Positions 37,001 to 48,380 of a DNA stretch of 64,000 nt are shown here, piece after piece. This DNA comes from Isoetes taiwanensis (taxonomy: Eukaryota; Streptophyta; Lycopodiopsida; Isoetales; Isoetaceae). The notes beneath the pieces are model-generated. The model saw nothing but the letters and a program-made list of their open reading frames with translations, was not told the origin of the DNA and ran no database searches. The translations under genes were made by a program, and so were the position numbers. The stretch covers positions 11,185,317-11,249,316 of the forward strand of contig JAJEKV010000006.1 in the NCBI GenBank assembly GCA_021234155.1. Direction: 5' to 3'. The stretch's first letter is position 1. The number at the start of each line of letters is the position of its first letter.

Positions 37001-37517
37001 ACAATTGGTTTTGCGCTCACAACACGTTGTAATTTCTTCAAATGCTCTTCAGTCCGGCTTCTGATAGCCTCAGCAACGGAAGAAAGTGGTGTAATAACAG
37101 GGCCATATTCATCAGCATCCTCTTCCTTCAATATTAAACAACATTTCTCATGCTACATTCTTTTCAACCAAAAACTTCAAAAGATTAAAACCCTACCTGA
37201 AGACGGCATCTTGGTTCTGTAGCAGTGGGGTCGTGCACCATTTGCAGCATAAGAGGTCTTCGTGTCCCCATTTCGACCTCACGGATATTGAATCGGAACC
37301 CAAGAAGGGCTTCAAGGAGTGAACTCTTACCATCGGATTGGCCTCCTAGGACTACAATTTCTGGGATCGTTAAGCGCTCACCAAATGCCACAGCCGTAGC
37401 CTGAAGTCTGGAGTAAGCTTCGTATCTTGCTCTGGCCTCTGTAGTTCCATAGATCGAATCCGGCGATGGTAAGCCCATCTCTGGGTTCGGATCTTGGTGT
37501 TCGTCGAAATGGTGCAT
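34060..37517 (-). CDS. DRP5A: Dynamin-related protein 5A
   Basis: Nine exons with matching phases: 37197-37517, 36934-37125, 36304-36510, 35965-36230, 35730-35892, 35391-35618, 35095-35287, 34371-34998 and 34060-34246. They give 794 residues, close to Arabidopsis DRP5A. GTPase motifs are G1 GGQSDGKSS (58-66), G2 in EMGTRRP (around 85), G3 DTPG (164-167) and G4 SKFD (233-236). LQQSSVEWCSSLWLD, ECPPVSREKV, TIPETPSPEQ and FMDMFVAPG are close to Arabidopsis DRP5A and separate it from the chloroplast-division paralogue DRP5B/ARC5. The protein is a large GTPase placed at the cell plate and linked to cytokinesis in Arabidopsis. No disabling change was seen. About 170 bp of its upstream region (37541-37711) recur at 47309-47491. 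Confidence 0.95.
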
Positions 37518-37540
37518 TAGGGCAAGATTTTTAAATTTGA

Positions 37541-37711
37541 ATGTTCAGCTTCCCGTTGAAGACATTCGTTCTCTTGAATCTCAAGGCGGACGCTGTGGGA
37601 TAGGAATATTCCCTGAATATTCGATTTGGATTGGCTGATGGTGGCAACCCAAAATTATTATTTTCGGGTACTCATCGAATCAATCCATTTATAAAGTTCC
37701 ATTTCACCCAG
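37541..37711. repeat. DRP5A upstream segment, copy 1
   Basis: This stretch, starting 24 bp before the DRP5A start codon, recurs at 47309-47491 with a 9-12-bp indel and few substitutions. It probably includes the 5' UTR and proximal promoter. The plus strand is open through both copies (VEDIRSLESQG to a shared TGA), with an in-frame indel, so a coding origin is possible but weak. Confidence 0.75.
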
Positions 37712-38040
37712 ATGCAGTTTGAATTTTTGCTTGAGGGTTTTTTTTTTTTTTAGCACACCAGCCCTACCGGCCTACAGCCTTTTCTGCAATTCTAGGCTAT
37801 CCACGTGTCACTTCCACCTCAGCAAAATCTCACATGGCATTATAAAAAACCGTTAGATCTTCATTTTCCAAAATCTAAGGCCATGAAAATTAGATAAGCT
37901 TGAAAAATTGCACGGAGATGGCATCCGACGCCAGCATTTGACGAAGCAAAGCTGCTTCTTCACCAAACGTGCTTTGTCTAGTTTTTTTTTTACTTTTCCT
38001 CTCCTCTGTGAGCGCGGGCAGTCGTTACAGCCGATTCTTC
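37712..38040. other. Spacer between DRP5A and the next possible gene
   Basis: No gene. TAGCACACCAGCCCTAC (37752-37768) is nearly the reverse complement of GTAGGCTGGTGTGCTA at 30292-30307. Confidence 0.4.
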
Positions 38041-38051
38041 TATCGGACAAA

Positions 38052-38060
38052 TATAAATAG
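38052..38060 (+). promoter_or_regulatory. Possible TATA box
   Basis: TATAAATAG lies 26 bp before an ATG at 38086 and is the best TATA match in this interval. Confidence 0.4.
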
Positions 38061-38085
38061 CAGGCCAAGCGGCCAAGCCCTAGCT

Positions 38086-38238
38086 ATGGCGATGATCACC
38101 AAATCCGGTGGTGCAGTTCGAAGGTGGCTCTTGCTTCTACGATGGGGATGTACGCAAGGAAAAGGAGAGATCCAACAGCCAAATCCTGCTCCACAACCAG
38201 CCCGGCCGCTAAACATGGCCATAATCTTTCGCCCTTAG
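38086..38238 (+). CDS. Possible small or multi-exon gene, first exon
   Basis: An open frame of 50 codons starts MAMITKSGGAVRRWLL behind a good TATA box. Its basic, serine- and leucine-rich start would suit an organelle presequence. A segment at 38680-38840 (LPQPYSLLESPTDPKEP ... SKSKAVIIAA, followed by a GTACAA donor) looks like a later exon of the same strand, though the joining splice is not resolved. I do not recognise the product. It could equally be non-coding. Confidence 0.25.
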   Translation: MAMITKSGGAVRRWLLLLRWGCTQGKGEIQQPNPAPQPARPLNMAIIFRP

Positions 38239-38849
38239 CAAATGCTGAAATTAGCACACCCCTGTACGCACGCTTACTCCTTCAAACCTCTTAGCTCGAG
38301 CTTGTGCTATTGATTTCATTTTGTGCCCGCTGGAAAAAAGCAAAGAGATCGACCATTCTGGTAAATGCCTCTTCTTTCTTTTTTGTTGGGCATGTGCTCG
38401 TGCTTAAAGCAGTTTTTCTAGCTATGTTTTGATACTCGTCCTCAATCGATCCAATGCTTTTTCAGGTTCCTAACTACCATCTTCCATTTTTGAGCTATCG
38501 TTCCAATTCTTCAAGGGCTTCTATTTCTTTCACTGACACGATTTAGCACTGTTGTAACTTTGGGGCTTCTGCTAGCGAAGCCATCTTCTGCCATAAGTGA
38601 TCGGCAGTCAAGTTTTTTTCATTCTGTTGCTATGCACAAAACTCTATGATCCCTTGAACGGCGTTCCTCCTTTCGCCCGTCCCAAATTTGCCACAACCAT
38701 ATTCGCTGCTAGAAAGCCCCACTGACCCAAAAGAACCAATAGACATTGTTAAAGCAGAGCTTAGGATGCAAGGTCCGTCTTCCTTAATTACATCTAGACC
38801 ATCAAAGAGCAAATCTAAAGCAGTTATTATAGCAGCAGGTACAATATTT

Positions 38850-40920
38850 CGATCTTTATTTATAGTTCCATTTCTCCTTTGGTGAGGGCAATAGTTCCAG
38901 ATGCTGCCCTGTTGTCATTGCCCTCCATAAGTAGTTTAGTCCATCTGAGGTATAGAGCCTGAATCAGCATCCAATGTTACCCAGTAAGAGTTAGAGTTAG
39001 TTGTCTTGGATTTTCCTGCATGAAGAAAATATCCAGAGCTTGGATTTGTGGTACTTGATGCATATGTTTCAAAGAGAACTGCATATTGGATGGACAGAGT
39101 CACGAAAATAAGCACCTATATCAGGTAAGTAGCTTAATGCCCATGTTTTGTTACAATTATTTTTGGTTAGCTGTGGATTGACAAAGTACAACGCTATGAT
39201 TAGGCCCATACTGATAATTAACCTTTTTCAATCCTTCCTCTGCTATAGCAATTTTAGCATTGTGCATGGTGCAAACCATTTCTTACCCATATAATTTGAT
39301 GTTTCAAAGAGTTGATTCTGCTATAATCAAGACCAAATGCTTAGTCCCCATTGGACTAGCATTCTACAATGTTTTTGCTCTTATATCAGAAGGATCCTTC
39401 CAACACATGTGGCTTTGGCCAATCCAACATAGTCACATTACCTTTGTCACTCTTTACCACTTTTCAACACTGAGTTCTTGTAAGCCATTCCTACTTGTTG
39501 ATTTGTAATGCCATCATTATCTTTTGAAAAATGAAAGGCTAAGATAAGAGCTGCTTACCCAAGTTTAGAATGGATCATTGGACGTGACAATTAGTGTCCT
39601 TTTAGAACATAAGCTCCTATTTTGGATGGTTAAATTGGGATAGTAACTGTCTATGCACTCTACGCTTTTATGTGGCACAAATGGCGACAACTCGAACCTT
39701 TGTGTTTCTTAAATTTAACAAGCTGCAGATATACTTTATACCTATTTGTATGTCGTGTATTAAAGACCAGTTACTATTGCAGTACATATAAGAGTGCTGG
39801 ATGTGCCAACTACACAGTCCATATCCTAGTGAAGAAATTCGCGGAATGAGCCATGGAATTTCATGACTACAGTTAGAGATAAGTTTCTTTACATTTGTAA
39901 TGAGTTCTGTATTAGTGATGAAGTCAGTTGAGATATCTCTATTTGCAATAGTTCAACGATTCTAAAGAATTATGTGTCACATGTTGAGATGAGCCTTTTT
40001 CACCATCTACTGCACGGAGGAATCTGAATTGGATTAGAATAACGGTTGGGACCTATATGATGCCTACCCATGTAACTGTTGAAGCAAGAGCATGTTCTCA
40101 ATCTGGTGTTGTATACTCTAAGCTGTAGGAGAATCGACCCTCATTACAAAATCATCCATTCTAGAACAAAAAGGAACTTTTTGCTTTGTAATGTAACCAA
40201 CATTCTGAGCTGTTTTGCAACCTAATTGATGTAGATTTGGGTTATGCCTTAAGCTTTCTTGGTTCTTCGATTTTGCACAGGGGAATGCCTTTATGTAGCT
40301 TCTTGGGCAAATCTGCTTTTTTTGGTTGTTAAGCAAGGTTGTCTGAACTTGACATTGACTTTGAAGAGTTGCAAGCAATAATAGATGGAAGCAATAGTGC
40401 ATCCCTACTTTTCCTTTCCAATGCATTATCATGATGAAAATGGCACGCCATAATCAAGCAATATTTGGCAAACTGGTGCCCCTGCTTCTTTGAGTTCCCA
40501 ATTTTCCAGATGCTACCTACAGAAATAATAGATTCTTTATTCATGCTTATGAGATGAACATCTAAAGAGTATTCAACATCTTCATTACAATTGGAAAGCA
40601 CAAACCAACAAATGTCATACATCTAGGTACCTTTTCTGCTTGTATGCATAAATGTACCATGTAGTATGTTTCTTTTAAATGTCCTATAGTTTGGTGGAAA
40701 TAAAATTAATTTGACACTAACTTTGCTTGCGTGGAGAACTATATTATGTACTCATACATAGGAGTACCTTGAAAAAATAATCAAAGTTTATCTCTATGCT
40801 AACGAGGCGACTCGCCTATGTTTGCTTTTGGGATTTCTTTGTTTCTTTATTGAAATAGTACTTGGAAATGTGACTTCTTAATATGGATGTTGTTTTAAAT
40901 GTACAATGCTTAGAGTAGTA
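38850..40920. other. Gene-free stretch
   Basis: No supported gene over about 2 kb. Short frames have no motif and no clear splice context. Confidence 0.4.
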
Positions 40921-40924
40921 ATAA

Positions 40925-41262
40925 TACATGTACAAAATTAATACCATTAAGTACATTCTTTCAAACCTTATAGTATTTTGCAAACTTTAATATACAGTAT
41001 ACAAAAATTTGTACATGCATACCCCACAAACGAGGATCGCTATGTACGGTCCAGATCTTGGAATAAAGGGCAAATATGCCCATCAAGCGACTCTCGTTGC
41101 CCCTACGTAACTTGGGTGTGAATATGCACCCAAACCAAAGGGGGTTTAAGGGGGATTTTAATTTAAATGTGTCAAATGCAATGGTTTGTGTTAATAATGT
41201 TAGTTGTGTTTTAATGGTTTGTGTTAACTAAAAATTTTTTTGGCCCCTTCGGGACCTTAAGG
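40925..41262. mobile_element. Long-TIR MITE, copy C
   Basis: The core (CTTATAGTATTTTGCAAAC) and right arm (GTGTGAATATGCACCCAAAC, then AAGGGGGATTTTAATTTAAA) match copies A and B in the first 15 kb. The left arm is missing. It ends near GGCCCCTTCGGGACC, which resembles the border of copy A. Confidence 0.6.
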
Positions 41263-41735
41263 ATGGTGTAGGGGTGTAGATATAGACATTATTTAATACT
41301 CTAATGATGGATGGTATATCATTGCCTTATAAATCTAACAAACTAAAGGTGCTCAAATTATGGAAACGAAAACATTGCATAGAATTAGACATATAATGTT
41401 ATACCAATACCAATATTAATACATGAGGTAGCATGTAATAATAGAATTTATTAATAATGAACAAACAGTTAAATCCTCGTTGTTTTTTCTCGAAGTTGCA
41501 TACATACCCTAAAAGTCTATATGGTCTTTGGATTTCTCACGAGAATCATAATCGCCAAATTGGAAGTACCTTGATGGGAAAAATGTGTTGACCACTTTTG
41601 ATCCCGGTGCCTCCTTTGAGCCACTCTGGAACAAGCATGGTTCAGTTCTTCCCATTTCACAACAGACCATGATATGTATGCAGGCACCCACTTAAGCGCG
41701 GTACAAGGCACCCACTTAGCGCCTTCTCTTGCACG
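41263..41735. other. Spacer before the LINE
   Basis: No recognised gene. An open minus-strand frame at 41517-41768 is of unknown nature and may be transposon-derived. Confidence 0.35.
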
Positions 41736-41759
41736 ATGCTTTCGGAAGATGGAAAAAGC

Positions 41760-44253
41760 GGTTGTCAATTAACCATAAGAATTGGACAAGGCTGCCCCCT
41801 GGCTCCCTACCTCTTTATAATTGCTGCTGAAATTCTTACTAAAATGGTCCTCTCTTACCAAGATAAGGGTGTGCTCCATGGTCTTCAAATGCACGATTCA
41901 ATAAACGGCTTTCCATTCTTCAATATCTTGATGATACCTTTACCATGCTCGGAGTGATAATGACAATATGAAGAATTTTATGGTGCATCTCTAAATTTAG
42001 TCTTGCCTACGGGATCCACGAATTTTGCCAAATGCTCCATCCTAGGTGATGGCTCGTATCGGACCTTAATACACATGGCATCAAATTTGTTCCTAATGGC
42101 CAATACCGACTCTTTTAGGCCTCCCCCTTGCAGTTCACATGTCCCATAAGATTGCTTGGCGACCTCTCGATTAATAGGATCGGGGAAAAAGCTTATCCTC
42201 CTTAAAGGTTCTTTATCTCTGGTGGGAGGATTTTGATTGCCAACTCTGTCCTTGCTAGTAGCCATGTCTATTTCTCTTTCTCGCTTTGATTCTTGACAAG
42301 GCTTCCTATAACAAAATTGAGCAATGTATTAAAGAGTATATTTGGCAAGGTACACATCTTTCGCTTGGGATCGGTGACTCATAGTAAAAAGTCGGGGGTT
42401 TGGGATGTAAATCCTTATTTCTCCGAGCCCAAGTGCTTGGGGCCAAAAATGTGTGGAAAGCCATCTCGGTTTCCAATCTCCGCTATGGATTTTATTAGGT
42501 TACCGGATTAATAAAAAGTAAACCCTTAGGAAGTCCCTCCCTTAAGCACCAGCTCCCAGATTACACTTTCTATGAGTTCAAATGTGCGACTAATACTTCT
42601 CCTCTCCTTAGAAGTATCTTTAAAGCATGGGAGAAAGTGGCTGCTAACTTTACTCATGACAAATTGTCCAATTCGATGTGAGAGATACTTCCATATTACG
42701 GTCTCTGTGATGGCCCCTCCCTCCTACTCTGCTATGGCTGCTCTGTCACCCTACATGTTACAAAAAATGGCACTCTGCTAATATTTTGCATGTCGAGACC
42801 TCATTGATGATGAGGAAAATTGGATTCCTTGGGAAATGATTAAGAAGAAAGTTGGAGGGGGTGCTACTCACAGATCGATTTATAAGAAAGTGGTGCTCAC
42901 CTACTCCCCTTTCTTAGGCAAAGATGGCAAGGGGGAGAGTCACTCCCCCCTGAATTGGTTTTTCAAGGTTAAAAGGAGCTACAAAGTATCTAAGATTTAC
43001 CATGCATGCCTTCCCCAGAAAAGCAGAAAGCATGCCTCTCTCCAGGGCTTATCTTCCAAGAATTTCAAGAAAATTCTCCAGTCTAGCTGGAAATCCTATG
43101 CTTGCCCTAAGATAAAAGTGTTCTCTTGGCTCATCCTGCACAGTGCTATCCTGAGTAACACTAACATGATCAAGAGAAACTTTAAGACTGTCCATAGTGC
43201 CCTCTGCCAGCTCTGTAACAATCATGATGAATCTGTGCTACACATTTTCACTTGCCAAAGGATCCAGGACTTTTGGAGATGGTTGACTCGGTCGGGCCTG
43301 AAAATCCCTGATTTCGATTCCATAACCAGTATTTCTCAATTCTTTTCAGCTCGAATTCCGGTGTCAATTATGCGGTCCTACAACTAGCCCTCTGGATTGT
43401 TTGGAAACATAGGAATAATGTGGCTCGGCAAGCGGGGAAGTGTGACCTTAATTGGATGAAGCTCAATTTCCAATTTGAACTTATTAGATGTGCTATGGCT
43501 CATAAAGCCCTTAAATTGGAGAAGTTTGATACGGATTGGTTGAATTGGGGCTCCTTCAAGTCTACTTTCTTTACTATTCATTCTGACTCTCTGATTGACT
43601 TGAATGCCTTTGTGGATTGCAGCCTTTTTGAACAGTGTGGTTCAGGTATTCAGGGGATCAATCCTACCGGATGATGTTCCTACCCACCATTCAGGGACGC
43701 CTCGTCAAGCTGTCAGAGCTACGTTTCGGCTTAAATTCTTGCTGAAGGAAGCATACAATGCACACATTCTCCACAAGTTCATTGGAGCCAACAACCGGCT
43801 TCTTACTGAAAGGCAGTTCTCTTGCTTGCGGTCTATGTATTACTACCATAAAGGCAGATGTGAGGCTGCAGCTGGTGTGTTATTGGATATTATCCAGGTA
43901 CCCATTGAAGAGTTACTGCTGCTGACCCCCTCGAAATTTGAGATTAATTGGATGGCCCCCCCTTGCTTTTCAATGCCCCTTAATGCTACACACTCTTTCC
44001 CTGATCTTCCCACTATCCCGGATTCTCTACTGAACTTATCCCCTACCCCAGGTTCTGCTGCTCCCCTACCAGTTTCCCAAAACTCATCTCCCCCCATCCC
44101 CAGCATATGGTCGTGAAGATGATCTGTTTTGTGAGGACTTTTCTCGTTGCCAATGGACAATTGGTTACTTTGTTTATATTTAATTTTCTCTGATATGGGC
44201 TTTGAGCCTTATTTTGTATGTACTTAAGTTATGATTAATATAATCCTTCCTTT

Positions 44254-44294
<41 letters not shown>
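41760..44294 (+). pseudogene. LINE (L1-type) retrotransposon, 5'-truncated and decayed
   Basis: Reverse transcriptase remnants include GQGCPLAPYLFII (41785-41825) and, one frame over, QYLDDT (41921-41940), the catalytic YxDD motif. Further on are GGLGCKSL and AKNVWKAIS near 42400. A zinc-binding zf-RVT domain lies at 43080-43300, with PKIKVFSWLI, CQLCNN, HIFTC and FWRW. The copy ends in 36 A (44259-44294), the normal 3' end of an L1-type insertion. Several frame changes and a reverse-oriented insert at 41978-42265 show that it is dead. The 5' end and target duplication were not located. Confidence 0.8.
41978..42265 (-). CDS. Reverse-oriented open frame inside the LINE, unknown
   Basis: A 95-codon frame starting MATSKDRVGNQNPPTRDKEP interrupts the LINE between its YxDD motif and the following region. 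The composition (charged, with glutamine and arginine) recalls the start of a retroelement structural protein, but no domain is recognised. It may mark a nested insertion. Confidence 0.25.
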   Translation of the reverse strand: MATSKDRVGNQNPPTRDKEPLRRISFFPDPINREVAKQSYGTCELQGGGLKESVLAIRNKFDAMCIKVRYEPSPRMEHLAKFVDPVGKTKFRDAP

Positions 44295-44296
<2 letters not shown>

Positions 44297-44309
44297 ATTG
44301 GAAATCCTA

Positions 44310-44770
44310 AGGCATCTTCACCCCCTTCCTGTTCACCCCATTATTTGGCATGCAAGCCATTGCCCATGTTACAATTGCAAGGCTATCATCTTTTAAAAAA
44401 TCAGATGTCTCCATAGCAGTCCTCCTAAAGAAACGTTTGTAACCCCTGCACATTAAATAAAAACTCAATGTAAATGAGACAATTAGAGGCATCATCAACA
44501 CTTTACCTAAAGGGTTGTTAGAGGCTCACCACATACTGCCTCTATATTTCAGAGTGTTAAGGACCGCTTTCTAAAGAGCGATCAAAATGGCTATGAACCT
44601 CATGTTTTCCTTTCCCGCTTTGGTCTAAAAGAGTAAGCTCAAAAAGCGCCCTCACATCTGTGCCCTCACTGGCAACGGCTATAAAAACTGAAACATATAA
44701 AGAATTATCTTCAGCATTTTTGCCATCTGGATAAAAGTAGATCGCCCATTGAAAACCTGCAACTGTAAAG
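44310..44770 (-). pseudogene. BTB/POZ-MATH (BPM) gene fragment
   Basis: Minus-strand pieces match the MATH domain of plant BPM proteins: [52 protein letters not shown] and LKYRGSMW, then after an intron YKRFFRRTAMETSDFLKDD. BPM proteins are substrate adaptors of CUL3 ubiquitin ligases. The BTB domain and the first part of MATH are missing. After FLKDDSLAI the sequence leaves the family, and the fragment stops at the poly-A tail of the LINE. It is probably a transposon-truncated or captured piece. Confidence 0.75.
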
Positions 44771-45480
44771 GTTTAGAAAGAAGCGCATCAACTCTGCTTT
44801 GTCTACTGGAAATCTTGTTGAAATTGCATCTACCTGGTCATTTTTGCAGAGAAAAATAGGATTAGACATAGACCACGAACTACTGTGTTACAATTCATAT
44901 AAGATGCATACGTTAATATCAACGTCTCAGTAGGATTTCTCCACCTCATCTCCAGCATAATCCTGTCCAGTTTTTTCTTAATATTTTCACCCAAAACCTG
45001 CAGGCACAAAAGTTGTCACTTGACCATCCTGAACCAGGGGCATTTAAAAGCACAGACTCTTGCCGTTGTTGGCAGTTTCACATCAGGCTTTAGAAAAAAA
45101 TGCCTCTTTCAAATCTAGCTCTGGTATTTTTTTTCAACAAAGACATGGTTTGACGGTTTGAGTAAAGCTCCAATTGCAGAGCGAGAAAATAAGAAATGAT
45201 TCAAAGCCAGTGGTTTCTTGTAGAGCAAGAACCTTGTAGAGCAAGAACCTCAACATCAACATAGTGCTAGACAGATAATTTTACCTGTTGAGAAAACCGA
45301 ATCTTGCCATACCCCACCTTAAGACAATAGCCAAGGTTCCAATGCTCCATAGTTACGACCTCCTCTAAAAACTCCAGCCAGATGCACTGACGAATTTGCA
45401 AACTGAAGATAATCAGCAACAGGGCTTAGCTCCGGATCTACCTCGAACCCTGATTCCAGAGTTATATCTATGAAGCAAGG
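44771..45480 (-). pseudogene. Exon-like segments of unknown gene(s)
   Basis: Two minus-strand stretches look like exons. One at about 44880-45000 reads GENIKKKLDRIMLEMRWRNP after a good AG acceptor. The other at 45319-45475 reads DPELSPVADYLQFANSSVHL and VFRGGRNYGALEPWLLS, then a stop. I do not recognise the protein. Their closeness to the BPM fragment suggests gene pieces carried by a transposon or one decayed locus. Confidence 0.35.
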
Positions 45481-47308
45481 GGGGTTCGAGCAAGGGAATG
45501 TTTTAGGGATCTGTATAACTGCAAGAGTTCAATGCGAGAAGAAAATTTATGGCAAGGGAGCGTATCTGTCATTAAGTCTGCAGCACCAGAACCTGGAATC
45601 TGTAAGCAAAGATCCAATAGCTTAAGCACTCTGTATAAATCGGAAAGAATTAGGAAGGAAGAACATGCTTTCCATGGCTTTACCGTAAAAAGGAGCCGAC
45701 ATAATTTGGTGTTGGGCGGGATGGAGATCCCTGTGTTCGGGCACCTGTGCTGGTGTGGTTCTTCTGGAGACAGTCTGGATGCTCGAATGTTGATGCTGAG
45801 GCCTGACTAGCTGCCGGATGCCGAAGGAAGCCAATAAGTTCCCAACTCATAACCCTAAAATGGGTTATCTCGAGGCTTGCATGTCGAGCAGAATATGATA
45901 CTACAAGAAAATACAATAATATAATAAAGAAATATATGGCTTATGGGTCTAAGCCATTGGAATTAGGCATCAAAATTAGTATGCGCACTCTAGATATACT
46001 AATTAGTATACCTCATCAAATACATCCATGAAATCATATAAAAACCTTAGGAAAAAACGTACAAAAATACAAAAGAAACCCCCTGTTATTTTGCTACATA
46101 TAGGTGCCTTTGTTATTTTAAGTGAAAGGCCAAGACGTTGATCAAGAACAAATAGTACTATTGATGTCGTAGTTGGCCTTCTAATTTACAATCACGACCA
46201 CCAATAGTAATAAAAGTATTTGCGCTTCAATTAAAGCTCGAATATTTTGCAAAATCAAGGAATATCTTGTAACATGCTCATAATCATTAAATTGCGACGA
46301 AAAGCAATAGATTCAAGCTCCTACCAATCGCCTCCCAAGAATCAAACCTGAGCTATGCCATTGGCTGAAAGGGAAAGTCCATAAGGAATGACTTGTTTTT
46401 ACCTGCAATTATGCCCTAATGGAAAGGCATACCCAATTCCAACAACAACAACAACAATCACCCAGAAGAAGGAAAAAACAATAGCAATCATTTAGTCAAA
46501 CCCTATTTACAAACTACGGTCCTACATAAGCGCATCTAACTATGTTAATAAACAAATATGCTAAAAACTCAAAAAATAGGAATTTATTCCATGTATACAC
46601 CCACAACCATGGACTTCCAACTTCCTTGGGCCTGCTTCAAACTTTCTACATTATAGATTGGATTTTCAATTATATTAAAAGTGTTTTGTAAGTTTCTAAA
46701 CAAATTGCATCTTGCCAACTCCTACAGTAAATGGCTAAGTTCAACCCTGTCAAAGCCTTCTTGCATGCTTTTATACAATCTCCCCAGCAAAGGGTCCCTC
46801 CCTGCTATTGAGCCTCCTTTTCTGTGTCATTGCATCATATGCTCTGGTTGGCATCGGATTACAAGGGCATAGTCGATTTTTGAGTGAAGCCTCCCTCAAT
46901 GCATTGCTATGGCAGAATATGCTTGCCTACTCTACTATAGGGGTTGCCATTTATTGCTCTATTCTGAGTCGTCAGTGCAGGATTAAGGTTAGGGTAAACC
47001 ATTTATTGTCATTGCTGGAGCTCCCGAAAATCAGTTGTGCTTTGCCTTGCTTATGGGCTTAGAATTTTGGTGCAGACTTTGAACTTTGACGAAGAATTGG
47101 CTCTGGCAGATTCTCCTCTGCCATTTCGACATGGGCAAGGTAAACATGCAACAATAGTAGATTGGATGAGGAAAAAGAATGATCAACTAAACAAAAGGGC
47201 ATCTTCGTCCTAGTGAATTCATTTTTTGAGGAAAAAGAAGCAGAGAAAAATAGGACGAAAAAATGGCCCACTTTTACCTCTGTTGTTTCTTTGTTCTATA
47301 GGCCATGG
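45481..47308. other. Unassigned stretch left of the Helitron
   Basis: No firm gene. A plus-strand frame at 46808-47062 (LLFCVIASYALVGIGLQG...) and one at 45532-45810 have no recognised motif. Confidence 0.35.
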
Positions 47309-47491
47309 AATGTTCAGCTTCTCGTTGAAGACATTCGTTCTCTTGAATCTCAAGGCAGACAGTCCTTTTGCTGTGGGATAGAAATATTCCTTGAATATGC
47401 GATTTGGATTGGCTGATGGTAGCAAGCCAAAATTATTATTTTTGGGTACTCATCAAATAGCTCCCAACAAACAATCCATTTATAAAGTTCC
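47309..47491. repeat. DRP5A upstream segment, copy 2
   Basis: The segment closely matches 37541-37711. The match ends at AAAGTTCCA, and the Helitron begins in the next base. In the DRP5A copy the same place reads AAAGTTCCATTTC, that is A followed by T, the dinucleotide target of Helitrons. Confidence 0.8.
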
Positions 47492-47492
47492 A

Positions 47493-47530
47493 CTAGTAAA
47501 CGTGTGCCCCGCATTGCCGTGCATAGGTCC
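47493..47530 (-). mobile_element. Helitron 3' terminus
   Basis: Read on the minus strand the element ends in CTAG followed by host T, with an imperfect GC-rich hairpin (GCACGGC, AAT, GCGGGGC) 13 bases before the end. This fits the Helitron rule of a CTRR end, a subterminal hairpin, and insertion between A and T without target duplication. Confidence 0.75.
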
Positions 47531-47802
47531 TGGCATATGTTTTGACTCGAACTTTAACGTTTAACGTATCATCAATGTATTAACATTACGTTTATAGATT
47601 TCAGTAGAGAAAACTATACGTTATAAGAAATGTGGAAGGCAATTATATCTGGAAAGACGAAAATTTGGAAAGACAGACCCAAAACTTATGCTCAAAATCT
47701 CAGCCTTAGGAGTAGTTTTAGTACATCAATAAAACAATAGGTATAGAAATACAAAACACAAAATATTGTCCTGGTTCACGACGAAACTCTAAATATGCAT
47801 CT

Positions 47803-48380
47803 TCACATGGGGCACATCACCAAGGGCCTGATCTTGTACTTTTTTGGATGCTCTTGTGATATCTTCACTTCTCCTACAGATAACATCTTAGCTGGGGTAA
47901 AAGTGAAATGCACGTGCGAGTCATTGATTCGAACTGCCCACGATGTCTCACGATTATCTAGCACGTGAGACAACTCATCCGGAAGGTAGTCTCGTATAGT
48001 GGAATCAAATACCGCATTGGGACTCCAAGATCTATAGACCCTAAAACACTCTCCATTACATATTCCACACAGGTGAGTTCTTTTGCCACTAAAATGCCAA
48101 TTCGCAAATGCACAATATTGTTTGTCATCAAAAGAAACAAACAATTGGAGGTTAATCAAAGCATTATATTACCCAATTAGTAGAAACATGTACTCCATCC
48201 TCCACCAACCTCTCTCAAAGCACATCCACATAGACAACGTTCCCTTAGGTAGACTTCAGTAAAGAGAAAGTCATCAATTAGTTGGATGTAGTGCTCCAGC
48301 TTGACGACCTCGTCGGTGCAAAATATTTCTTTGATCTTTGCAATTAGCTCCTCAATTTCCACATTTGCTATGCCATGCAC
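47803..48380 (-). CDS. Helitron-borne extra coding segments, unknown
   Basis: Between the helicase and the 3' end lie open stretches of 67 codons (48380 to 48177, cysteine pair CLCGC) and 118 codons (48159 to 47803, with CGICNGECF and DSHVHFTFTPAK). They may be a C-terminal extension of the Helitron protein or a captured gene piece. No domain is recognised. Confidence 0.35.

Noticed and set aside
30286-37768. Near-inverse word TAGCACACCAGCC(C)TAC flanking the M1AP-like/DRP5A pair
   Set aside because: Only about 17 bases; too short to claim a shared element or capture event without more copies.
45532-45834. Open frames on both strands
   Set aside because: Overlapping opposite frames, no domain, and no conserved splice context.
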